Part shown: piece by piece, positions 26,953 to 35,552 of the stretch
Layout of the letters: each line of letters begins with the position of its first letter
Numbering within the stretch: position 1 is the first letter of the stretch
Assembly: GCA_963821755.1 (NCBI GenBank)
Contig: CAWGEX010000005.1
Coordinates: 682,001 to 746,000, forward strand
Direction: 5' to 3'
From: Bog-473 sp963821755
GTDB lineage: Bacteria; Actinomycetota; Acidimicrobiia; Acidimicrobiales; RAAP-2
DNA length: 64,000 nt
Made by a program: the position numbers and the translations under genes
Notes under the pieces: generated by a model
What the model was told of the DNA's origin: nothing
The model's input: the letters and a program-made list of their open reading frames with translations, nothing else
Databases searched by the model: none

Positions 26953-28736
26953 GCGACGGGCACCTTCTCCTTCGGGGGGCTCTTGGACGGTCCGTGGTGC
27001 ACGGTCAAGTTGTCGGGGTGATTGTAATCCCAGGTCGGACGCTCGGACCGGATCGGGGGCAGGTGGGTGTAGTTGTGGTGCGGAGGCGGCGAGGTGGTGA
27101 ACCACTCGAGGGTGTGCGCGTCCCACGGGTTGTTCCCGGCCGGGACGGGATTGCGCCACGAGACGACGAAGTTGATCAACAGGATGAAGAACGACACGCC
27201 GATGATGAAGGCGCCCACCGTCGAGACGATGTTGTAACTCTCCCAGCCGAGGTTGGAGGGGTAGCTGGCCACGCGGCGGGGCATCCCGAGCAACCCGACC
27301 ACGTACTGCGGCATGAAGGTCACCCAGAATCCGATGAACAACAGCCAGAAGTGCCACTTGCCCAACGTCTCGTTGAGCATCCGGCCGAACATCTTGGGGT
27401 ACCAGTAGTAGACGCCGGCGAAACCGGCGAGCACGGCCGTCCCGAAGAGCACCTGGTGGAAGTGGGCCACCACGAAGTAGGTGTCATGGGTGGCGAAGTC
27501 GATGGGGGGCGACGCCAGCATGATGCCGGTCACGCCGCCCATCAAGAAGGCGAACAGGAACCCGAGGCTGAACAGCATGGCGGTGGTGAATACCAGTTGC
27601 CCATGCCATAACGTCCCGATCCAGTTGAAGAACTTGATCCCGGTCGGGACCGCGATCAGCAGGCTCAAGAAGGAGAAGAACGGCAGCAGCACCGCCCCGG
27701 TGGTGAACATGTGGTGGGCCCACACACCCGTGGAGAGGGCGGCGATGGCCATGGTGGCGAAGACCATCCCCTTGTAGCCGAAGACCGGCTTGCGGGCGAA
27801 GACGGGGAAAACCTCGGTGGCGATGCCGAAGAAGGGCAGGGCGAGGATATAGACCTCCGGATGGCCGAAGAACCAGAAGAGGTTCTGCCACAGCAGGGGT
27901 GACCCGCACGACGCGGTGGGCAGTCCATTGACCAGATGGCAACCGGTGACCGTGAAGATATGGGTGCCGAAGTGCCGGTCGCAGAACAGCATGATCAGGG
28001 CGCTGGTGAGGACGGGGAAGGCGATCAGGATCAAGATGCCGGTGACCAGCATGTTCCAGGTGAAGATGGGCATCCGGAACATGGTCATGCCCGGGGCGCG
28101 CAGATAGAAGGTGGTGGCCACCAGGTTCACCCCGGTGAAGATGGCCGAGAACCCGGTCAGGACCAGGGCCATGATCCAGACGTCACCCCCGATTCCCGGG
28201 GAGCTGGTGGCGCCGGAGAGCGGCGCGTAGGCCACCCAGCCGAAACTGGCCGCCCCGCCGGCGACGAAGAAGCCGAGCAGCATGGTGATCGATCCGGTCA
28301 GGTACAGCCAGTAGCTCAGGGCGTTGAGCCGGGGGAAGGCCATGTCGGGCGCGCCGATCTGGAGCGGCACGATGTAGTTGGCCAGGCCACCGAATGCGAA
28401 CGGCCCGGCGAACAGGTAGAGCATGAGGCTGCCGTGCATGGTGAACAGCTCGTTGTACTGGTTGAACGACAGCAGGGTCGCGTGCGGCGTGGTCAGCTGG
28501 AGGCGGATGAGAAGCGCCATGATCCCGGCCAGGTAGAACATGACCAATGAGGTGATCATGTAGCTCATGCCGATCACCTTGTGATCGGTGGAGGTCAGCC
28601 ACTTGAGAATGCCGGTGGGACCGTGCTCGGCGTGTCCGCCGTCATGGCCGTGATCACCGCTCAGGGGAGGCGCACCCGCACCGTGCGGCTGGTCGACGAC
28701 GACGGGCGGATTGAGAACTTCAGTCACTGAACGCAT
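26949..28736 (-). CDS. ctaD: Cytochrome c oxidase subunit I (aa3 type)
   Basis: 595 residues from the ATG at 28736, which has CAGGAAGCG just before it; longer starts at 28766 or a GTG at 28727 are possible. The core has twelve helices with the heme and copper ligands. MHGSLMLYLFAG holds the heme a His. FGHPEVYIL holds the CuB His and the cross-linked Tyr. WAHHMFTTG holds two CuB His, and VAHFHQVLFGT the heme a/a3 His pair. It reduces oxygen to water and pumps protons. The 5' end overlaps the ctaC 3' end by 17 bases, so translation is coupled. Confidence 0.95.
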   Translation of the reverse strand: MRSVTEVLNPPVVVDQPHGAGAPPLSGDHGHDGGHAEHGPTGILKWLTSTDHKVIGMSYMITSLVMFYLAGIMALLIRLQLTTPHATLLSFNQYNELFTMHGSLMLYLFAGPFAFGGLANYIVPLQIGAPDMAFPRLNALSYWLYLTGSITMLLGFFVAGGAASFGWVAYAPLSGATSSPGIGGDVWIMALVLTGFSAIFTGVNLVATTFYLRAPGMTMFRMPIFTWNMLVTGILILIAFPVLTSALIMLFCDRHFGTHIFTVTGCHLVNGLPTASCGSPLLWQNLFWFFGHPEVYILALPFFGIATEVFPVFARKPVFGYKGMVFATMAIAALSTGVWAHHMFTTGAVLLPFFSFLSLLIAVPTGIKFFNWIGTLWHGQLVFTTAMLFSLGFLFAFLMGGVTGIMLASPPIDFATHDTYFVVAHFHQVLFGTAVLAGFAGVYYWYPKMFGRMLNETLGKWHFWLLFIGFWVTFMPQYVVGLLGMPRRVASYPSNLGWESYNIVSTVGAFIIGVSFFILLINFVVSWRNPVPAGNNPWDAHTLEWFTTSPPPHHNYTHLPPIRSERPTWDYNHPDNLTVHHGPSKSPPKEKVPVA

Positions 28737-29631
28737 CGCTTCCTGAAGTTGAGGGGTTTGCACCACTCGAGCCGGCCTTCACACCGCTCGGAAGTTGGGG
28801 GACCGACGCCGGGTTGAGCCGCGCCAGCGCCTGCTGGGCGCGCAGCCAGGCGGCGTACTGGGTCGGCGTCACGGCCCTGACATTGAAGAACATGAGCGAG
28901 TGGTACAAACCGCAGAGCTGGGTGCACTGGCCTCGGTACGTTCCGGGGCGCAGCACGTTGAAGTCGAACGAGGTCTTGTAGCCCGGGCTGGCGTAGCGGC
29001 TGAAGTTGAACTGCGGGACGTAGAAGCCGTGCAGGACGTCGAGGGATTGGAGGGTGATCTGCACGTCGGTGCCGGCCGGGATGACCATGGTCGGGGCCTG
29101 CGTGGTCTGGCCGATCACCTTGACGCCGCCGGGATAGTCGAACTCCCAGCCCCACTGGAAGGCGTTGACGCTGACTCGGGCGCCCGGGTTGGCCGGCGTG
29201 GCGTCGACCTTGTTCTCGGCCAGGACGGTGAAGACGAACAGCACCAGCACGATGAGGATCGGCACCACCGTGTAGGAGATCTCGAGCACCGTGTGGTACT
29301 GCGTCTGCTTGGGGATGTCCTCTGACGTGCGGCGGTACTTGAAGACGGCCCACAGAATCAGGATCAGCACGAACCCGCCGACGATCAATCCGGCGATGAA
29401 AAACCCCTGCCAGAGCTGGAAGGTCGTTCGGCCCTGGGTGGTCGCGCCGGGATAGAAGCCGAAGGACGGGAGCTTGCAGCCACCGAACACCAACGCGGCG
29501 GCCAGCACCCCGACGACGGCCAGCGGTCGACGCCGGGCCCGGGAGGGCGAATTTGGGGACGTTGCACCGCCGATTTCGGCAGAAGGGCTGGTCAACGACG
29601 AGTCCACGAAGCTGACACTATCGAACCCCAC
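28720..29631 (-). CDS. ctaC: Cytochrome c oxidase subunit II, lipoprotein
   Basis: 303 residues from a GTG at 29631; a GTG at 29607 also fits. A signal sequence with lipobox VFGGC puts the lipidated Cys at ~52, as usual in Actinobacteria. Two helices follow (GFFIAGLIVGGFVLILILWAVF and SYTVVPILIVLVLFVFTVLA). The CuA site is CTQLCGLYHSLMFF, giving both Cys, the His and the Met, with an upstream His in VLHGFYVPQF and NAFQWGWEFDYPGG for electron entry. It takes electrons from QcrC. A run of seven T lies just upstream of the GTG on the coding strand. Confidence 0.94.
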   Translation of the reverse strand: MGFDSVSFVDSSLTSPSAEIGGATSPNSPSRARRRPLAVVGVLAAALVFGGCKLPSFGFYPGATTQGRTTFQLWQGFFIAGLIVGGFVLILILWAVFKYRRTSEDIPKQTQYHTVLEISYTVVPILIVLVLFVFTVLAENKVDATPANPGARVSVNAFQWGWEFDYPGGVKVIGQTTQAPTMVIPAGTDVQITLQSLDVLHGFYVPQFNFSRYASPGYKTSFDFNVLRPGTYRGQCTQLCGLYHSLMFFNVRAVTPTQYAAWLRAQQALARLNPASVPQLPSGVKAGSSGANPSTSGSDAFSD

Positions 29632-29683
29632 AAAAAAACACGAAGTAGCTGTTCACCGGCTGGTTCGGTGGGCCGCTCCGTGC

Positions 29684-31003
29684 CTAGTGGGTGTGGGGCG
29701 CCGTCGCCTCTGACCCACCGTCCACCGACTCGTTTGCGGCCCAGGTGAAGACCCCCCGGGCCATCGTCGAGGTGGCCCGCTCGGCCCGGGCGGAAAAGAC
29801 CCGCTGACGGGCCGCCTGCACCGCCGTGTCGGCCGGATTGGCCAGCCAGGCCTGTTCGGCCAGATGCCCGGCCAGCCGGAGGGCTTGCTCCGCGGCGCCG
29901 GCGTCGCTGGCGCCGTCGGTGGCCTGGTCCAAGAGCTCGAGGGCACGGTCGGCCAGGACGACGGGCCCGCCGGCCAGCGCCGCCAGTTCGGCGGCCAGGG
30001 CGCGTTCGGGAGCGGGCTTGAGCGTGGCCGGGTTCCCGTCCCACCACCCGCCGTACTGGCGCCACACGGTGTGCACGATGAACTCCGGTTCGTCGTAGAC
30101 CGGGCGCAGGTAGGGCCTCGCTTCGAGCTCGGGCGGTGGCGAGACCGAATGGATGGCGTCATCGAGCCGGCCGCCGGCGTTCATGACGGCCAACGTCTGG
30201 TCGACCAGTGACGTCAGGAGGTCGGCCGTGTCGGTGAGCGCCTGGCGCACCCGGTCGGCCCCCACCACCGGGAGGCCGTGGCCGGGCAGGAGGAACTCCG
30301 CCTCGAGGGCCAGCATGCGCCGGAGCGCGTCGGCCCATTCGCGCGGGTAGCGCTGCACTTTCTGCGGGTTCCCGGCGTTGGGAGAAGCCCAGATGAACAG
30401 GTCGCCGCAGCACAGCACCTTGGTGTCGGCTTGCCAGGTGATCGTGTGATCATCGGTTTCGCCCTTCTCATGGCGAAGGGAGAAGTCGACGCCTCCGACG
30501 GAGAGATCGAGGGTGTCGTGGTACGTGCGGTCGGGGTAGCGGTATTTGGTGGGCCAGTTGAGGTCGGTGAATCCGAACTGCCGCCGGTTGATGATCGTGT
30601 TGTAGCCCGCCGTGAAGATGTAGCGGTCGAATCGGGCCGGCAGCGCGTGGTGGGCGATCACCTCGGGCGCCTTCCACCCCTGGGCTCTGGCCTCTTCCTC
30701 CCAGACCGGCACCCCGAAGACGTGGTCGATATGGCCGTGGGAGTAGATGGCGGTATTGAGGCGGGCCTCGCTCCAGCCGCGGATGTCGCGGTGGACCACC
30801 GGGGCCAACGGCAAGCTCCCGGTGTCGACCAGGACGAGCCCGTCATCGGTGGCAAAGGCCGAGACGTTGGCGAAGGAGGGAGTGAACCCAACGCCATCGG
30901 TGATCTCGACGAAACCACCGATGTGGTCCACGGGGTGCATGGTGGCCGTCGACACCTCGCCGCGCCAGAGGCGGTCGGCCAGGGTCAGGACATCTTGGGA
31001 CAC
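29684..31003 (-). CDS. MBL-fold hydrolase, alkyl-sulfatase-like
   Basis: 439 residues from a GTG at 31003 with an AGGGGG ribosome binding site. The metallo-beta-lactamase core shows YSHGHIDHVFG (zinc His/Asp cluster), RHEKGETDDHTI, CGDLFIW and LLPGHGLPVVG. The C-terminal half (QYGGWWDGNPATLKPAP onward) matches the dimerisation domain of type III alkyl sulfatases such as SdsA1. That family cleaves primary alkyl sulfates. The length is shorter than SdsA1 because the sterol-carrier-like tail is missing. The substrate class is plausible but not proven. No obvious operon link to the oxidase genes next to it. Confidence 0.78.
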   Translation of the reverse strand: MSQDVLTLADRLWRGEVSTATMHPVDHIGGFVEITDGVGFTPSFANVSAFATDDGLVLVDTGSLPLAPVVHRDIRGWSEARLNTAIYSHGHIDHVFGVPVWEEEARAQGWKAPEVIAHHALPARFDRYIFTAGYNTIINRRQFGFTDLNWPTKYRYPDRTYHDTLDLSVGGVDFSLRHEKGETDDHTITWQADTKVLCCGDLFIWASPNAGNPQKVQRYPREWADALRRMLALEAEFLLPGHGLPVVGADRVRQALTDTADLLTSLVDQTLAVMNAGGRLDDAIHSVSPPPELEARPYLRPVYDEPEFIVHTVWRQYGGWWDGNPATLKPAPERALAAELAALAGGPVVLADRALELLDQATDGASDAGAAEQALRLAGHLAEQAWLANPADTAVQAARQRVFSARAERATSTMARGVFTWAANESVDGGSEATAPHTH

Positions 31004-31066
31004 GATCCCCCTGTCCGGCGATTCAGTCGATTCAGTGTGAGGAGTCCGGACGCCGGTCCGGCGCGG

Positions 31067-31339
31067 TCAGTTCCCCGGTGCGCTGTCGTCGGCCTTGGGC
31101 GTGGGCGACGGGGCGGCCGTGTCGGCGGCGGCAGCGGTGCCGTTGCTCGCAGCTACGGTCCCGGTGGCCGAGGCGGCCGCCGAGGAGTCCTTCTTGGCTT
31201 CGCCCAATCCCTTTTCGAATTCGTTCTTCGCCGAGCCGAGGTTGCGGGCCAACTTGGGGATGGCAGCCCCACCGAAGAGGACGACGACCAGGACGATGGC
31301 CACGATGAGCAAGTCGGGCCCAAATATGTCTGCCAGCAT
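31067..31339 (-). CDS. tatA: Sec-independent protein translocase subunit TatA/E
   Basis: 90 residues from the ATG at 31339, with AAGGAG nine bases before it; an upstream GTG at 31378 adds a non-conserved stretch. The short N-terminal helix (FGPDLLIVAIVLVVVLFGGAAIPKL) with the FG-type hinge, then an amphipathic helix (ARNLGSAKNEFEKGLGEAKK) and an Ala/Thr/Pro-rich tail, is the TatA layout. TatA forms the pore part of the twin-arginine export system for folded proteins. Rieske proteins such as QcrA are typical Tat cargo, but no tatB or tatC is in the window. Confidence 0.88.
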   Translation of the reverse strand: MLADIFGPDLLIVAIVLVVVLFGGAAIPKLARNLGSAKNEFEKGLGEAKKDSSAAASATGTVAASNGTAAAADTAAPSPTPKADDSAPGN

Positions 31340-31665
31340 GTGAATCTCCTTCGCATCGGTCCACGTGAGGTGTACCACCCATCAGGTTAGACCTATTCGG
31401 CCGCCCCCTTGCGGCGGACGGCCTCAGGCTGCACCCGGATCCGACCAGTATTCGGAATCACCCCGCCAGAAGGATGTCGACAGCCGATGCCGCCCAGCTG
31501 ACCAGGCCCGTCGCCGAACCCCGCAGGCCAGGGCTGTGCTGGGCGTGGACCTGGAGCGGAGCCCCGTCACCAGACCCGCCAGGACCACGACAGAAGCGGT
31601 GAGGACGGGGGGTGAGACGGAGCGGCCCGAGGCCAGAGGCCAGGCAGGGTGAATGGTGGCCGGTG
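31340..31665. other. Intergenic stretch without a clear gene
   Basis: 326 bases of high-GC sequence between tatA and the enoyl-CoA hydratase gene, both on the minus strand. On the minus strand two frames show hydrophobic stretches (SVVVLAGLVTG, then WAASAVDILLAG) that one inserted base would join, but no good start codon precedes them. I do not call a gene. Confidence 0.3.
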
Positions 31666-32439
31666 CTACTTGCCCTGCCACCTGGGTGGCCGCTTTTCGG
31701 CAAAGGCGACGGGGCCCTCCATGGCGTCGGCAGACGAGAACACGATGCCGGCCGCCTCGGCGTTGATCTTCCATCCCTCCGATTCGGGAAGCTCGGCGGC
31801 CGTCTTCATGACGCTCTTGGAGTAGCGCACCGCCAACGGTGCATTGGCCGCGATGGTCTCGGCCAGGGCGAGCGCTTCGTCGAGCAGTGATGCTGCCGGC
31901 ACGACGCGGTTGACCAGACCGAGCGCGTGGGCGCGCTCGGCGTCGATGGCATCTCCGGTCATCGCCATCTCCAGAGCCACGGCCATGGGCAGACGCTTGG
32001 GCATCCGGATGAGGCCGCCCGCACCGGCGATCAGGCCTCGCTTGGCCTCGGGGATGCCGAACACGGCATGGTCGGCCGCCACCACGAGGTCGCACGAGAG
32101 CATGATCTCGAAGCCCCCGGCCAGGCAGGAACCATTGACGGCGGCGATGATCGGCTTGGGGAATTGGCGAGTGGTGAGACCGGCAAAGCCGCCGGACGCG
32201 GCCGTGATCTCGGCCCCCTCGCCCCGGGAAAATGCCTTGAGGTCCATGCCGGCGCTGAACGCCTTGTCGCCCGCCCCGGTGATGACGACGACCCAGCAGT
32301 CGGCGTCTTCGCCCAGCTCGTCCATGATGGCCGACATGGCGCGGCTCACCGCGCCGTTGATGGCGTTGCGGGCCTCGGGTCGGTTGATGGTGAGGATCTC
32401 GACGTTCCCTCGACGTTCCCTCAAGACTTCATCGGCCAT
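31666..32439 (-). CDS. Enoyl-CoA hydratase/isomerase family protein
   Basis: 257 residues from an ATG at 32439 with AAGGGAAC upstream. The crotonase fold is clear: INRPEARNAINGAVSR at the start, GAGDKAFSAGMDLKAF forming the oxyanion-hole region, and the block SCLAGGFEIMLSCDLVVAADHAVFGIPEAKRGL. One catalytic Glu is kept near IPEAKRGL. The usual first Glu region reads AVNGSCLAGGFE. The C-terminal tail RPPRWQGK is typical. Members hydrate 2-enoyl-CoA in fatty-acid breakdown or act on related CoA esters. The exact substrate is open. Confidence 0.85.
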   Translation of the reverse strand: MADEVLRERRGNVEILTINRPEARNAINGAVSRAMSAIMDELGEDADCWVVVITGAGDKAFSAGMDLKAFSRGEGAEITAASGGFAGLTTRQFPKPIIAAVNGSCLAGGFEIMLSCDLVVAADHAVFGIPEAKRGLIAGAGGLIRMPKRLPMAVALEMAMTGDAIDAERAHALGLVNRVVPAASLLDEALALAETIAANAPLAVRYSKSVMKTAAELPESEGWKINAEAAGIVFSSADAMEGPVAFAEKRPPRWQGK

Positions 32440-32615
32440 GGATGTTCCCTTCGCTGGTGGGGGGTCCGGCGAAGATTAGTGCGCCGGTCCATTCGGTGGC
32501 CGGGCTCCTCTGGCCTCACGCACGGCCGTGGCGGGCATGCCGCCGACTCCGCCGGGTGCCTCACCACGACCAGGAGCGCGGGAATACTCCAACCGTTCGG
32601 GCGTAGGCTTGAGAG

Positions 32616-33218
32616 GTGACATTTATCGAGCAGGTGCTGGTCCTTCTGGTGATTCTGTGCGGGGTCCTGGTACTGGGCGGGACCATCGCCTTCCTCGTGG
32701 TCCGTCGTGTCCTGCGTCGACGTTGGCACGGCGTCCGCAACCACGTGGCGACCCGGGCTTTCATGGCCACCCTGGCCCTCCTCTCGGGATGGCGCGAGCG
32801 GGTCGGGGCCCGGGCCACACCCGAGACAGACGCGCGCGGCACCGCGGCCAGGACCCGGCGCAGACTGTGGTCCGCCATTGAGGACGCCGAAGCGGCGGTC
32901 CATCATGCCGACGTCTCCAACGCTCCCGTGGGTGAGCTTCCTGCCGTGTGCCGGTCGCTGCGCCAAGTGGCCGGACAGCTCGACACGCTCCTGCGTCTCG
33001 AACGTCGGCTGCCCCCGGCGGCATCGGCCCGACCCGACGCGCTGCGGACGCAGGTGGCCGAGGTGATGACGGCGGCGCGAGACGTCCAATCGGCCGCCCT
33101 TCACGCTTGCAGCGACGCCAACCAGCCGCGGATCCGGACCCTGGTCCGAGACGCCGGCGATGAGGTGGCGATTGTGGCCGCCGCGGTGGCTCGGATGCGC
33201 TCGATCTCCTCGTCCTGA
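32616..33218 (+). CDS. Hypothetical membrane-anchored helical protein
   Basis: 200 residues from a GTG at 32616. One N-terminal membrane helix (residues ~5-30, FIEQVLVLLVILCGVLVLGGTIAFLVV) is followed by a basic stop-transfer (RRVLRRRW). A ~150-residue cytoplasmic part follows, rich in Ala, Arg and Leu and predicted to be all-helical (AIEDAEAAVHHADVS, SLRQVAGQLDTLLRLERRL, AARDVQSAALHACSDA). It resembles the many actinobacterial proteins with one helix and a helical-bundle domain, but I recognise no named family. It is divergent from the enoyl-CoA hydratase gene. Confidence 0.6.
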   Translation: MTFIEQVLVLLVILCGVLVLGGTIAFLVVRRVLRRRWHGVRNHVATRAFMATLALLSGWRERVGARATPETDARGTAARTRRRLWSAIEDAEAAVHHADVSNAPVGELPAVCRSLRQVAGQLDTLLRLERRLPPAASARPDALRTQVAEVMTAARDVQSAALHACSDANQPRIRTLVRDAGDEVAIVAAAVARMRSISSS

Positions 33219-33278
33219 GCGGCTCCACCGCGGTGGTCCACCGGCTGCCCTCGTCGCCGCCATGCCAAGCTGTCCGAC

Positions 33279-34802
33279 GTGCCCGCTCCGGCCCATGCCC
33301 GTCGTCCCCACACCGATGCCAAGACGAGCCTGCTCGGTGCCGGGTTCGTCATCGGGGTGGCCACGGCGGGTTACCAGGTCGAGGGGGGTTACAACGGTGC
33401 CGGAGAGCCGGGGAACAACTGGCTGAACTGGGAGCGCTCGGGCCGGGTGGAGCGCTCCGGCGTTGCCTGCGACTTTTGGGAACACCCCGAAGAAGCCCTT
33501 GACCGGGCGTCGGCCATCGGCTGCAACGCCTTCCGCCTGTCGGTCGAATGGGCGCGCCTCGAACCCGAAGCTGACCACTTCGACGAGGTCGCCCTGGCCC
33601 GGTACGTCGAGATCCTCTCGATGTGCGCGGCGCGCGGCCTCCAGCCGATGGTCACCCTGCACCACTTTTCCTACCCCTGGTGGCTGGGCGAGGAGTTCTG
33701 GTTGCGCCCCGGGTCACCGGACCGATTCGTGGCCCACGTGGAGCGGGTGCTGCCGGCACTGGCACCGCACTGCCGAAATTGGGTGACCATCAACGAGCCC
33801 AATATTCAGATGCTCATGGGCTGGATCGAGGGCGCAACGCCGCCGGGCCGCCGCCGGGCCTTCGCCGATGCCTACTGCGTGCTCGACAACCTGCTGACGG
33901 CACACGTCCTGGCGTCTGACGCCATCGTGGCCCGGCAACCCGATGCGGTGGTGACGTGCAACACCAGCTCGTCGTCCATTTACGAGCATGATCGGCTCTT
34001 GACCGATCTCTTGCTCCTGCGTTCTGCCGCCGTGGACGAGTCCGCGGTCGACGCCTTCATTGATGAGCGCCGCGTCCTGCACGACGCCGCCTTCCCTCCG
34101 CAACACGCCGGAGAGTTCATGTTGCGCCGGTTCTTCGCCGCCGTGAGCCCCTACGGCACCACCAAGAGCATCGGCGGGGGCGCGCTGTGGCCCCGGATCC
34201 GCGCCGCCTCGCGCCGCCCCGCCCCTCGCCGCGTGGTCGAGGCCGTCTATGCCTCGCCGCAGACGTCCACCCTCGGGGCCGTCGGCTTCGATTGGTACGA
34301 CCCGATCGCCAGCCATGCCATCCGCCTGCCGGGTCGTCGCGGCGAAAGCGGCGGTCGGGACTGGTCCGTCGGGCGGGCACTGTGGGACGTCCCGCCTGAT
34401 GCGGCGGCCCTGCGGTCGTGGTGCCGGGCCGAGTCGGCCCTCCACCCCGGCCTCCCTCTGTGGGTGGTGGAGAACGGGATGGCCAGCCGGGGTGGCGCGC
34501 CCCGGGCCGACGGGTGGGACCGACCCCGCTATGTGCGCGAGCATCTCGGCGCGGTGCTCGACGCGATTGAAGCCGACGTGCCGGTCCGGGCCTACCTGCA
34601 CTGGTCCCTGGTCGACAACTACGAGTGGGGCACCTACGAGCCCCGCCTGGGCCTGTTCGGCATGGACCGGGATCTCCCGGGTGGCGGAGTGCGCTGGCAC
34701 GACACCGACGCCCAGGGCCACGATGCGGCCGGCGCCTTCAGTCGCATCGTCCACGGCCTGCTCGCCGGCGACCGGTCGGTGCTCGAACCGGGGGGCGGCT
34801 GA
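33279..34802 (+). CDS. Glycoside hydrolase family 1 (beta-glucosidase-like)
   Basis: 507 residues. The TIM-barrel family splits beta-glycosides with retention. The acid/base Glu sits in WVTINEPN (~residue 172) and the nucleophile Glu in LWVVENGMAS (~residue 397). Other GH1 marks are FVIGVATAGYQVEGG, NAFRLSVEWARLEP, MVTLHHFSYPWWL, GFDWYDPIASHAIR and LHWSLVDNYEWGTYEPRLGLFG. The length is slightly above the usual 450 residues. The start is uncertain because other start codons lie nearby. Substrate preference (glucose, galactose or 6-phospho sugars) cannot be read off. No sugar transporter is adjacent. Confidence 0.9.
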   Translation: MPAPAHARRPHTDAKTSLLGAGFVIGVATAGYQVEGGYNGAGEPGNNWLNWERSGRVERSGVACDFWEHPEEALDRASAIGCNAFRLSVEWARLEPEADHFDEVALARYVEILSMCAARGLQPMVTLHHFSYPWWLGEEFWLRPGSPDRFVAHVERVLPALAPHCRNWVTINEPNIQMLMGWIEGATPPGRRRAFADAYCVLDNLLTAHVLASDAIVARQPDAVVTCNTSSSSIYEHDRLLTDLLLLRSAAVDESAVDAFIDERRVLHDAAFPPQHAGEFMLRRFFAAVSPYGTTKSIGGGALWPRIRAASRRPAPRRVVEAVYASPQTSTLGAVGFDWYDPIASHAIRLPGRRGESGGRDWSVGRALWDVPPDAAALRSWCRAESALHPGLPLWVVENGMASRGGAPRADGWDRPRYVREHLGAVLDAIEADVPVRAYLHWSLVDNYEWGTYEPRLGLFGMDRDLPGGGVRWHDTDAQGHDAAGAFSRIVHGLLAGDRSVLEPGGG

Positions 34803-34804
34803 GC

Positions 34805-35493
34805 TCACCCTGGGTCGCCGGAGGCCACCGCGTGGTCGGCTGAGGCGTCGGCTGGGGCGTCGGCCTCGGCATCGGCATCGGCCAGCTCGGCCCGCTCCTT
34901 GCGCCGTCCGCGGACGAACAGCACCACGATGACCACGACGATGAGGCCGAGGAGGATGTCGGAGGCCAGGCTCGAGAGGCTCTCCAATCGCGCGTAGGCA
35001 TTCCCCACGAAATAGCCCAGCAGGCAGAAGGCAGTGCCCCAGACGACACCCCCGGCGGCGTTGGCGGGGAGGAAGACGCGATAGTGCATGTCGGACATGC
35101 CGGCGAGTCCGGGCACCACGGCGCGTAGGAACGCGGTGAAGCGGGCGACGAACACGGCGAGCCCGCCCCGGCGGTTCAGCTGGTCGGCGATGCGGTCGAT
35201 GAGCCGGCGACGCCGGCGCAGCACGGGCAGGTCGAGCAGGCGGGGACCCCACCTCTGACCAACCACGTAGCCGACAGAGTCGCCGGCAATGGCGCAGAGC
35301 ACGACGACCACGATGAGAACGACGATGTTGATGTGGCCGCGGGAGGCCACCACGCCCCCGAGAAGGACCGCCGTCTCACCCGGGAAGATGAAGCCGATGA
35401 GGATCGCCGCTTCGGCGAAGACAAACGCGCCGACTAGGGATAAGCCTCTAATCCGTGCAGGTTCAGGATCGGGTCGAGCAGTCGCAGGATCAT
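34805..35493 (-). CDS. DedA family membrane protein, frameshifted near 35437
   Basis: The protein is complete only if one base is restored. From an ATG at 35493 the frame reads MILRLLDPILNLHGLEAY, a classic DedA start, then hits a TAG because a GGG run (35437-35439) is one base short. The next frame continues with FVFAEAAILIGFIFPGETAVLLGG, the DedA signature with its conserved Glu and Gly, and VARFTAFLRAVVPGLAGMSDM, with the conserved Arg. Four to five helices and a charged Ala/Asp tail follow. DedA proteins are linked to lipid-carrier flipping and membrane homeostasis. It is convergent with the GH1 gene. Confidence 0.8.
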
Positions 35494-35552
35494 GGTCCGT
35501 CGCCGCGGGTCAGCGCGGGATCACCGCCTGCTCGGCACGGCAGCGAACCGCT

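Noticed and set aside
29595..29683. An intrinsic terminator between the MBL-fold gene and ctaC
   Set aside because: A CACCG/CGGTG stem and a T7 run exist but are separated by 13 bases, too far for a working terminator.
31451..31640. A small minus-strand membrane protein joined by one inserted base
   Set aside because: Two hydrophobic pieces can be linked by one base, but there is no suitable start codon or ribosome binding site and no recognisable family.
33714..35252. A 512-residue minus-strand ORF
   Set aside because: It is antisense to the GH1 gene and out of frame with DedA; no conserved motif.
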